From Taeniopygia guttata (lineage: Eukaryota > Chordata > Aves > Passeriformes > Estrildidae): a stretch of DNA of 64,000 bases. The stretch is from contig NC_133060.1 of assembly GCF_048771995.1 (NCBI RefSeq), positions 827,501-891,500 of the forward strand, read 5' to 3'. The position numbers were made by a program, and so were the translations under genes. Below the pieces are notes generated by a model that was not told the DNA's origin, ran no database searches, and was given only the letters and a program-made list of their open reading frames with translations. Of this stretch, positions 51,584 through 63,500 are shown one piece after another; the first letter of the stretch is position 1, and each line of letters starts with the position of its first letter.

Positions 51584-54500
51584 ATGGAGGCGGCGGGAGG
51601 CGCCGAGGTCTGAGGGGAGGCCGAGCCGGGAACGCTTTTTGGGGCTTTTTCAGGCGATTTTGGGCTTTTTTTGAGGGGTTTTCAGAGGTTTCGGGGATTC
51701 GGGCGGTGGCTGTGAGCGGGGGGAGGGGCGGGATCCGCGGCGGGGGAGGGGCGCTCCCCTCACGGCGCGCTCTGCCCCTCCCCCTCCCCCTCAGGACCCT
51801 CCCGGCGGGACCCTCGTGGTGGAGGCGGCGGGAGAGGCCGGTGAGAGACCCCCCCCGAAATTCTGATCCTCGCTTTGATCTCCTCTGAGACCCTCCCAGA
51901 GATCCCCCTCAGGATCTGCCTCAGGATCCCCCGAAATTCCCATCAGAATTCCCCAAAATCCCCTCAGAATCCCCCCCCAGAACCCCCCCGAGATCCCCCT
52001 CAGGAGCCCCCAAAATTCCCCTCAGGACTCCCCGAAATTCCCCTCAGGATCCCCCTCAGGATCTGCCTCAGGATCCCCCGAAATTCCCATCAGAATTCCC
52101 CAAAATCCCCTCAGGATCCCCCTCAGGATCCCGCGAAATTCCCCTCAGGATCCCCCCGACCCCCACTTTGATCCCCCTCAGGATCCTCTCAAACCCCCTC
52201 AGATCCCCCCCAAGACCCCCCTGACCCCCCCCAAACCCCCTCAGACCGCCCCCAAACCCCCCCTGACCCCCTTTTCTCCCCCCCCAGGACTCCCCCCGGG
52301 CAGCCCCTCCCCCTGCGACCCTCCCCCACCCGGCGGGACCCCCCCCACAGCCGGAGGAGCCCCCCCAGATGAGGAGGGGCCGGGGGGGGGCGGCCCCAGC
52401 GATGGGGAGGGGGCGCAGGGGACCCCCCCCGGGGGCAGCAGCGGCTCCAAGGGGCTGCCAGGTGAGGGGGGGGCGTTTGGGGGGATTTGGGGGGGCTGGG
52501 ATGGATTTTGGGGGGTCTGGGGCGGTTTTGGTGGGTCTGGGATGGATTTTGGGGGGTGTGGGATGGGTTTGGGGGGTCTGGGATGGATTTTGGGGGGTCT
52601 GGGGCACTTTTGGGGGGTCTGGGATGGGTTTTGGGGCATCTGGGATGGATTTTGGGGGGTCTGGGATGGGTTTGGGGGGTCTGGGATGGATTTTGGGGGG
52701 TCTGGGATGGGTTTTGGGGGGTCTGGGGCGGTTTTGGGGGGTCTGGGATGGATTTTGGGGGGTGTGGGATGGGTTTGGGGGGTCTGGGATGGATTTTGGG
52801 GGGTCTGGGGCACTTTTGGGGGGTCTGGGATGGGTTTTGGGGCATCTGGGATGGATTTTGGGGGGGTCTGGGGCGGTTTTGGGGGGTCTGGGATGGATTT
52901 TGGGGCATCTGGGATGGATTTTGGGGGGTCTGGGGCACTTTTGGGGGTCTGGGATAGATTTTGGGGGGGTGTGGGAGGATTTTGGGGGTTTTGGTGACAT
53001 TTTGGGGGGGTCTTCACGGCTTCTGGGGAGTTTTGAGAAGATTTTGGGGGGATCTGTTAAATTTTTTGGTGGGGGGGGAATTAAATTTGGATTTTAACTC
53101 ACCCCGGGGCTGTCTCTGAGCTGTTTTGGGGGGGGTCTCCCCTTTTTCCGCCCCCCAGGCCACGCCACCAAGACCCTGCCGGGCTCCCCGGGCCGGGGGC
53201 CGATTTTGGGGGGCGATTTTGGGGGCTCCCCCCCCGCCCCCCTGCCCCCCCCCAGCCGCGCCAAAATGTCCCTGACGGGGGCGGGGGGCGGCAAAGCCCC
53301 CCCCGGGCAGAGCCTGGCCCTGCGCCTGCTCAGCCTGCCGGGGGGGGGGCCCGGGGGGCGCCCCCCACCCCCGGAGCCCCCCCAGAACCCCCCGGAGCCC
53401 CCCCAGAACCCCCCCGAGCCCCCCAAAATCCACCGCGCTCGCAAAACCATGGCCAAGCCCAGCAACGGACAGGTACGGGCAGCCCTGGGGGGTTTGGGGG
53501 GGTTTGGGGGGGTCTGGGGGGGTTTGGGGGGGTCTGGGGGGGTTTGGGGGACCCCCCCTGAGGGTTTTGGGGTGTTCTGCGCCCCCCCAGGTGCCCGAGA
53601 AGCCGAGGATGTCGGAGATGCTGCACTTCAGGGTGTCCGAGGAGCTCTGCGGGATGGGGCAGCACCACGGTCTGGGGCTGGGGGGCTCGGGGGGTCCTGG
53701 GGGGGATTGGGGGGGATTGGGGGGGTCCTGGAGGGGTTTGGGGGGGTCCTGGAGGGGTTTGGGGGGGTCCTGGAGGGGTTTTGGGGGGGATTGGGGGGTC
53801 CTGGTGGGGTTTGTGGGGGTCCTGGGGGGGATTGGGGGGGGTCCTGGAGGGGTTTGGGGGGGTCCTGGAGGGGTTTGGGGGGTCCTGGAGGGGTTTGGGG
53901 GGGTCCTGGTGGGGTTTGGGGGGGTCCTGGGGGGAACTGGGGGGGTCCTGGAGGGGTTTGGGGGATCGTGGAGGGGTCTTGGATGGGTTTGGGGGGCGTC
54001 TTGGAAGGGTTTGGGGGGTCCTGGAGGGGTTTGGGGGGTCCTGGAGGGGTCTGGGGGGCACTGGGGGGGGGCCTGGAGGGGTTTGCGGGGGATTGGGGGT
54101 GTCCTGGGGGGCACTGGGGGGATTTGGGATAACTGGGGGAGGGTTGGAAGTATCCTGGGGGGAATTTGGGGGGATCCTGGGGGGGTTTGGGGGCCCTTGG
54201 GGTGTTCCTGAGGGGGGTTGGGGTGATTCTGGAAGGGTCCGGGGGCTCAGTTTCGGGTCCGGGGGCTCAGATTTGGGTCGGGGGTCTCCCTGACCCCCCC
54301 CTTTGCCCCCCCAGACACCCCCAAACGCCCCAAGCTGGATTTTGGCTCCGAGGGGCTCCACAAGCGCCTGCAGCAGCGCCCCAGCCCCCGGGCCAGCACT
54401 GAGGTACCCAAAAACCCCCAAAAATACCCCAAAAACCCCCCAAAAATCCCTCAAAAACCACCCCCAGGGACCCTGCACCGCGCCAGCACCGAGGTACCCA

Positions 54501-57500
54501 AAAACCCCCAAAACACCCCAAAAATCCCCCAAAAATCCCCCAAAAACCACCCCCAGGGACCCTGCACCGCCCCAGCACCGAGGTACCCAAAAACCCCCAA
54601 AAATACCCCAAAAACCCCCCAAAAACCACCCCCAGGGACCCTGCACCGCCCCAGCCCCTGCGCCAGCACCGAGGTACCCAAAAACCCCAAAAATCCCCCA
54701 AAAATCCCCCAAAAATCTCCCCAAGACCACCCCCAGGGACCCTGCACTGCCCCAGCCCCCGCGCCAGCACCGAGGTACCCAAAAACCCCCAAAAATACCC
54801 CAAAAACTCCCCCAAAAACCACCCCCAGGGACCCTGCACCGCCCCAGCCCCCGGGCCAGCACCGAGGTACCCAAAAACCCCAAAAACCCCCCAAAAACTC
54901 CCCCAAAAACCATCCCCAGGGACCCTGCACTGCCCCAGCCCCCGCGCCAGCACCGAGGTACCCAAAAACCCCCAAAACACCCCAAAAATCCCCCCAAAAC
55001 TCCCCAAAAACATCCAAAATCCCCCCAAAACCACCCCAAAACCCCTCCAGGACCCCCGCAAATACCTCCAGAGTCCCCCAGATCCCCCCCAAACCCTTCC
55101 AGGACCCCCCAAAATCCCCCCAAATCCCCCCAAATCCCCCCAAAACCCCCCAAACACCCCCAAACATCCCCAGGACCCCCCAAATCCCCCCAATTCTCCC
55201 CAAACACCCCCAAAATCCCCCTAATCCCCCCCAAACCCCCCCAAACCCCCCCAAATCCCCCCAAATTCCCCCAAAATGTCCCAAACCCCCCCAGATCACG
55301 GTGACGGAGGAGATGGCGGCGCCCCCCCGGGACTGGGACTCGGAGGGGGGAGGGGGATTCTCCCTCTTCTACGACGGATTCAGCGTCGACGGGCACGGGG
55401 ACTCGGACAGCAAGGCACTGGGTTATACTGGGTTATACTGGGAGGGACTGGGAGGGACTGGGACAGGGGCTGGGGGGACTGGGGATGGAAATTTGGGGCA
55501 TTGGGGGCACTGGTTTATACTGGGAGGGACTGGGGATGGATATTTGGGGCACTGGGGGCACTGGGTTATACTGGGTTATACTGGGAGGGACTGGGAGTGG
55601 AAATTTGGGGCACTGGGGGCACTGGTTTATACTGGGAGGGACTGGGAGAGGGGCTGGGGGCACTGGGGGCACTGGTTTATACTGGTTTATACTGGGAGGG
55701 ACTGGGGATGGAAATTTAGGGCACTGGGGGCACTGGTTTATACTGGTTTATACTGGGAGGGACTGGGGGGGACTGGGAGAGGGGCTGGGGGGGCTGGGGA
55801 TGGAAATTTGGGGCACTGGGAGGGACTGGTTTATACTGGGAGGGACTGGGATAAACTGGGATGAACTGGGAGGGACTGGGATGAACTGGGATGAACTGGG
55901 ATGAACTGGGGTGAACTGGGGGGCACTGGGGTGAACTGGGGGGCACTGGGGTGAACTGGGGGGCACTGGGATGAACTGGGATGAACTGGGATGGACTGGG
56001 GGGCACTGGGAATGGACTGGTTTATACTGGGATGGACTGGGATGAACTGGGGGGCACTGGGATGAACTGGGATGGACTGGGATGGACTGGGATGAACTGG
56101 GGGCTCAGGACCCCCCCAGCTCAGCCCATCCCCCCTCAGTCCGAGGGGGAGGGGCCGGGGGAGGCCCTGAGCGAGGAGGAGGAGGAGGAGGAAGAAGAGG
56201 AAGAAGAGGAGGAGGAAGAGGATGAGGAGGAAGAAGAGGAGGAGGAGGAGGAGGAGGAGGAAGAGGACGAAGAGTCCGGGAACGCCTCGGATCGGGTGAG
56301 GGGATTTGGGGGGGGAATTTGGGGGGTTTGGGAGGATTCGGGGCAGATTTGGGGGGTTTTGGGTCAGTCTCAGGGGTTTGGGGGCTATTTTGGGGGTTTT
56401 GGAGCAGTTTTGGGGGGGTTTGGGGCAGATTTGGGGGGTTCTGGGGCAGTTTTGGGGGGTTTTGGGGCAGTCTCAGGGGTTTGAAGGCTATTTTGGGGAT
56501 TTTGGGGCAGTTTTGGGGCAGTTTCAGGGGGTTTTGGGGCCCTTTCGGGCTATTTGTGGTGATTTTGGGGCTCTCTTTGGGTCAGTCTCCGTGTTTTTGG
56601 GTCCCTGTGGGATATCTGGGGGGTGGTTTTGGGGCGGTTCTACGGGATTTTGGGGCGGTTCTGTGGGATTTTAGGGCGGTTCTGTGGGATTTTGGGGCGG
56701 TTCAGTGGGATTTCGGGGCGGTTCTGGAGGATTTTGGGGGGATTTTGGGGCGGCTCAGTGGGATTTTGAGGCGGTTCAGCGGGATTTTGGGGTGGTTCAG
56801 CGGGATTTTGGGGCCAATTTAACCGGTTTTGGGCGCAGAGCGCGTGCAGCGCGCGGCGTCGCGCCCGGCGGCGCTGGAAGGAGAGCCCGTGGCTGAAACC
56901 CGCCCGCAAGAGGAAGAGGAAGGACCCCCGGGGGGGCAAAGAGCGCGGTGAGACCCCCAAAAACAGGCAGAGGGACCCCAAAAACGGGCAGAGGGACCCC
57001 AAAAACGGGCAGAGGGACCCCGGGGTGCGCAGATGGAGCCCAAAATGGGGAGGGGACCCCGAAACGGGGAGGGGGACCCTGAAATGGGGGAGGGGGACCC
57101 TGAAATGGGGAGGGGACCCTGAAATGGGGAGGGGGACCCTGAAATGGGGCAGGGGGACCCTGAAATGGGGGAGGGGGACCCTGAAATGGGGAGGGGGACC
57201 CTGAAATGGGGAGGGGGACCCCGAACCGGGGGAGGGGGACCCTGAAATGGGGAGGGGGACCTTGAAATGGGAAGGGGGATCCAAACTGGGGAGGGGATCC
57301 CGAAACGGGGAGGGGCATTGGGACACGAATTTGGGGAGGGGTCACGGGGAGGGAATTTGGGGAGGGGTCTCAGGGAGGGGTCTGAGGAGGGGTCTTAGGG
57401 AGGAAATTTGGGGTGGGGTCTCGAGGAGGGGTCTGGGGAGGAAATTTGGGGTGGGGTCTCGGGGAGGAAATTTGGGGAGGGGTCTCAGGGAGGGGATTTG

Positions 57501-60500
57501 GGGAGGGGGTCTGGGGAGGGGTCTGGGCAGGGGTCTGGGGTCCCTGACCCCCCTGCCCCCCCAGGCGCCCCCGGCCCCCCCGTGGGCCCCCCCAGCGAAT
57601 ACACGGAGGTGCCCCTGGGCTGCCTTCAGCTGCCGGGGGGAGGGGCCCTGAGCCCCCCGCCCACAGGTGAGACACGCCCCTTTACCTAAAACACGCCCCT
57701 TTACCTGGGACACGCCCCTTTACCTGGGACATGCTCCTTCCCTGGGACACGCCCATTCAGGGACACGCCCCTTTACCTGGGACACGCCCCTTTACCTGGG
57801 ACACGCCCCTTTACCTGGGACACGCCCTTTCATGGGACACGCCCCTTTACCTGGGACACGCCCCTTTACCTGGGACACGCCCCTTTACCTGGGACACGCC
57901 CCTAATGGGACACGCCCCTTTACCTGGGACACGCCCCTTTACCTGGGACACGCCCCTTTACCTGGGACATGCCCCTTTAGGGACACGCCCCTTCATTGGA
58001 CACGCCCCTTTTGGGACACGCCCTTCCCCTGCCCCACCCTGACCACGCCCTGGCCACGCCCTGACCCCGCCCTGGCCACGCCCCGCCCTGACCCCGCCCT
58101 GGCCCCGCCCTGCCCCGCCCAGGCCCGGCGGAGGCGGAGCGTCTGGAGGAGCTGCCGCTCTGCTCGTGCCGCATGGAGGCGCCCAAGGTGGAGCGGGGCG
58201 GGGAGCGCGGGCTCTGCATGGCCACCGAGAGCGTGGACGGGCAGGTGGGCACACCTGGGCACACCTGGGGGCACCTGGGGGCATTGGGGTACACCTGGGC
58301 GCACCTGGGCACACCTGGGCACACCTGGGCACACCTGGGGGGCATTGGGGTACACCTGGGCACACCTGGGCACACCTGAGATACACCTGGGCACACCTGG
58401 GGGGATTGGGGTACACCTGGGCACACCTGGGTACACCTGGGCACACCTGGAATACACCTGGGCACACCTGGGCACACCTGGGATACACCTGGGGCACACC
58501 TGGGATACAGCTGGGCACACCTGGGATACACCTGGGATACACCTGGGATGCACCTGGGCACACCTGGGATACACCTGGGCACACCTGGGCACACCTGGGT
58601 ACACCTGGGATACACCTGGGGGCACCTGGGGGCATTGGGGTACACCTGGGATACACCTGGGCACACCTGGGGGGCACCTGGGCACAGCTGGGGGGCACCA
58701 GGGCACCCCTGGGCACATTCCTGGGGGGCACCTGGGGAGCACGGGAACACACCTGGGCACACCTGGAGATACCCCAAAGTGTCCCAAATCCCCGCAAACC
58801 TCCCCAAAACCTCCCAGAAACTTCCCAAAACTTCCTGAAAAAATCCCAAATCCCCCCCAAACCCCCAAACCCCCCCAAAATCTTCCCTAAACTCCCCCAA
58901 ACCTCCGCAAAATCTCTCCAAACCCCCCAAAACCTCCCCCAAACCTCCCCAAATCCCCCCAAAATCTCCCCAAACCTCCCTAAACTCCCCCAAACCTCCC
59001 CAAAATCTCCCCAAACCCCCCCAAAATCTCCACAAACCCCCCCCAACCTCCCAAAACCTCCTCCAAACCTCCCTAAAATCTCCCCAAATCCCCCCAAAAT
59101 CTCCACAAACCTCCCTAAACTCCCCCAAACCTCCCCAAAATCTCCCCAAACCCCCCCCCAAACCTCTCCAAACCCCCCCCAAACCTCCACAAACCTCCCC
59201 GAAACCTCCCATAAACTTCCCAAAAAAATCCCAAACCACCCCGAAACCCCCCAAATCCCCCCAAACCTCCCCCAACCTCCCAAAACCTCCTCCAAACCTC
59301 CCTAAAATCTCCCCAAATCCCACAAAGCTCTGGAAAATCTCCTCAACCCCCCCCCAAACTTCTCCAAATCCCCCTAAACCTCCCCAAAATCTCCCCAAAC
59401 CCCACCCAAACCTCTCCAAATCCCCCCAAACCTTCCCAAAATCTCCCCAAAATCTCCCCAAACCCCCCCAAAATCTCCCCAAACCTCCCCGAAACCTCCC
59501 ATAAACTTCCCAAAAAAATCCCAAACCACCCCCAAACCCCCCAAATCCCCCCAAACCTCCCCCAACCTCCCAAAACCTCCCCCAAACCTCCCCAAAATCT
59601 CCCCAAAATCTCCACAAACCCCCCCAAAATCTCCACAAACCTCCCCCAACCTCCCAAAACCTCCTCCAAACCTCCCCAAAATCTCCCCAAACCTCCCCAA
59701 ACCTCCACAAACCTCCACAAAACCTCCCATAAACTTCCCAAAAAAATCCCCAAGCCCCCCAAAACCCCCCAAATCCCCCCAAAACCCCCCAAATCCCCCA
59801 AACCCCCGAACCGGGTGTCCCCGCAGCTGAGCGGCTGCGGCAGCAGCATCCTGAAGCGCGAGACCATGCGGCCCTCGAGCCGCGTGCCGCTGATGGTTCT
59901 GTGCGAGAGCCACCGCGCCCGCATGGTCAAGCACCAGTGCTGCCCCGGCTGCGGCCACTTCTGCACCGCCGTGAGTGAAAATACCAAAAATTACCTAAAA
60001 ACCAAAAAAATCCCATCAAAATCCCAAAAATCCCCGTCAAAATCCCAAAAATCCCCGTCAAAATCCGATAGAAAATGAGGAAATCCCATAAAAACCCCGT
60101 AAATCCCCACCCCGAGCACCGGAGCTTTTGGGGACACTTTTTTTGTCCCTTTTTGCCCCGTTTTTCTCCCCAGGGGACGTTCCTGGAGTGCCCCCACGGT
60201 GCCAGTGTGACCCCAAATCCCCTCAAACTGTCCCCAAATCCCCTTTAATTATTCCCAAATCCCCTTTATTGATCCGTAACCAAACTTTAGGATTTTGGGG
60301 ACATTTTTATGACAATTTTATGCCATTTTTGTCCCTTTTTGCCCCGTTTTTCCCCAGGGGACGTTCCTGGAGTGCCACCATGGTGCCAGCCTGTCCCCAA
60401 ATCCCCTCAAACTGTCCCCAAATCCCCTCAAACTGTCCCCAAAGTCCCTTTATTGATCTGTAACCAATCTTTGTGATTTTGGGGTCGCTCTATGACTGCT

Positions 60501-63500
60501 TTATGACAATTAAATGACATTTTTATGCCATTTTATGCCATTTTTTCCCCGTTTCTCCCCAGGGGATGTTCCTGAAGTGCCCCCACGGTGCCAGCCTGAC
60601 CCCAAATCCCCTCAAACTGTCCCCAAAGTCCCTTTATTGATCCGTAACCAATCTTTGTGATCTTGGGGACACTTTATGACACTTTTATGACATTTTAATG
60701 CCAATTTTGTCCCTTTTTGCCCCGTTTTTCCCCAGGGGACGTTCCTGGAGTGCCACCATGGTGCCAGTGTGACTCCAGATCCCCTCAAACTGACCCCAAA
60801 TCCCCTCAAACTGTCCCCAAAGTCCCTGAAATGTCCCCAAATCCCCTTTAATTGTTCCCAAATCCCCTTTATTGATCCGCAGCCAATCTTTACTATTTTG
60901 GAGACACTTTATCACAATTTCATGACATTTTTGTCCCTCTTTGCCCCGTTTTTCCCCAGGGGACATTCCTGGAGTGGCACTATGGTGCCAGCCTGACCCC
61001 AAATCCCCTCAAACTGTCCCCAAATGTCCTTTAATTATTCCCAAAGTCCCTTTATTGATCCGTAACCAATCTTTGTGATCTCGGGGTCACTTTATGACAC
61101 TTTTATGACAATTTTGTGCCATTTTTGTCCCTTTTTGCCCCGTTTTTCCCCAGGGGACGTTCCTGGAGTGCCACTGTGGTGCCAGCCTGACCCCAAATCC
61201 CCTCAAACTGTCCCCAAATGTCCTTTATTGATCCCCAAAGTCCCTTTATTGATCCGTAACCAATCTTTGTGATTTTGGGGTTGCTCTATGACTACTTTAT
61301 GACAATTTAATGACATTTTTATGCCATTTTTGTCCCTTTTTGCCCCGTTTTTCCCCAGGGGACGTTCCTGGAGTGCCCCCACGGTGCCAGCCTGACCCCA
61401 AATCCCCTTTGATTGCCCCCAAAGTCCCTTTATTGATCCGTAACCAATCCTTACGATTCTGAAGACACTTTATGACAATTTTATGACACTATAATTACAC
61501 TTTTATGCCATTTTTGCCCCGTTTCCCCCCAGGGGACGTTCCTGGAGTGCCACTGTGGTGCCAGCCTGACCCCAAATCCCCTCAAACTGTCCCCAAATGT
61601 CTTTTAATTATTCCCAAAGTCCCTTTATTGATCCATAACCAATCTTTGTGATCTCGGGGTTGCTCTATGACAACTTTATGACAATTTAATGACACTTTTA
61701 TGCCATTTTATGCCATTTTTTCCCCGTTTCCCCCAGGGCACGTTCCTGGAGTGCCACCCCGACGTGCGCATCGGGCACCGCTTCCACCGCTCGTGCGTGT
61801 CGCGCCTCGGGGGTCTCATTTTCTGCCCCCACTGCGGCGAGGACGCGTCCGAGGCTCAGGAGGTGACGCTGCCCCGGCCCGAGGGGACCCCCGGAGTGGC
61901 ACCCGCGCCCCCGGGGCCGCCCCGGCCCCGCGCCGAGACCCCCGCGCCCAGGTGGGGAGTGGGACATTTGGGGGAAATAATGGCATTTTGGGGAAAATCG
62001 GCGTTTGGGGGAAAAAAAGATTTAGGTTTTGGGGGAAAATCGGCATTTTGGGGGAATTAATTAAATTTTTGGGGGAAATAAATAAATTTTGGAGGAAATA
62101 ATTAAATTTTGGGGGGAAAATTATTTAAGTTTGGGGGAAAATCGGCATTTTGGGGGAAATAATTAAATTTTGGGAGAAAATCAGCATTTTGGGGGGAAAT
62201 AATTAGGTTTTGGGGGGAAATAATTACATTTTGGGGGAAAATATTTAGGTTTTGGGGGAAAATTGGGTTTTGGGGGGAAATAATTAAAGTTTGGGGGAAA
62301 TAATTACATTTTGGGGGAAAATCAGCATTTTGGGGGAAAAAGATTTAGGTTTTGGGGGAAAATTGGCATTTTGGGGGAAAATAATTACATTCTGGGGGGA
62401 AAAAATATTTAAATTTTGGGGAAAAAGCTACATTTAGGGGGGAAAGAATTAAATTTTGGGAGGAAATCAATTTTGGGGAGAAATGGGGTTTTGGGTGGGG
62501 TATTCTTGATTTTTGGCTGATTTTGGGTAATTTCCCCCCGGCAGCACCCGCATGTGGGGGCAGGGCAAGGGCAGGGATAGTTTGGGTTATTTTGGGTATT
62601 TTTGTGTGTTTTTTTTGGGGATTTTGGCTGATTTGGGGTATTTTTGTGTGGTTTTTGGGTATTTTTGGCTGGGAATTTTTGGGGATTTTGTCTGATTTTG
62701 GGTATTTTCCCCCCCAGCGCCCGCATGCGGGGGCAGGGCGAGGGCCGGGATAGTTTGGGCTATTTTGGGTTATTTTGGGTGGGATTTTGGCTGGTTTTGG
62801 GTATTTTTGGGTGGTTTTTGGGTATTTTTGGCTGTTTTTTTTGGGGATTTTGACCGATTTTGGGTATTTCCCCCCCCAGCGCCCGCATGCGGGGGCAGGG
62901 CGAGGGCCGCGCCCCCCGGCCGGACCCCCGGGCCGAGCCCATCGACAGCTCCGGGGGTCCCGCGCTGGCGCTGCCCTCGGGGGGGGCCCTGAGCGCCCGG
63001 GGGCTCCCCCCGGGACCTGCCCGGGAGCACCTGGAGAAGGCCCTGCTGGGCCAGGAGGCCGAGAGGTGAGGGGAGACACACCTGGGGGGCCAAAAACACA
63101 CCTGGGGGGCTGAAAACAGCCCAAAAACTCACCTGGGGGGGATAAAAACACACCTGGGGGGGCTAAAAACACACCTGGGGGGGATAAAAACTCACCTGGG
63201 GGGGATAAAAACTCACCTGGAGGGGATAAAATATACCTGAGACCCCAAAAACACACCCAAAAACTCACCTGGGGGGGCTAAAAACACACCTGGGGGGCTA
63301 AAACGGCCCAAAAACTCACCTGGGGGGGATAAAAACACATCTGGGGGGCTAAAAACTCACCTGGGGGGGATAAAAACTCACCTGGGGGGGTTAAAACAGC
63401 CAAAAAACTCACCTGGGGGGGATAAAAACACACCTGGGGGGGATAAAATATACCTGAGACCCCAAAAACACACCCAAAAACTTACCTGGGGGGAATAAAA

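Noticed and set aside
53014-55396. Pro-rich and Gly/Trp/Phe-rich long minus-strand frames across EHMT2 introns
   Set aside because: Translations of G- or C-rich minisatellites; stop codons are simply missing from the unit.
57665-58030. Regular direct repeats resembling a CRISPR array
   Set aside because: Contiguous tandem 20-bp units without unique spacers, in a vertebrate intron.
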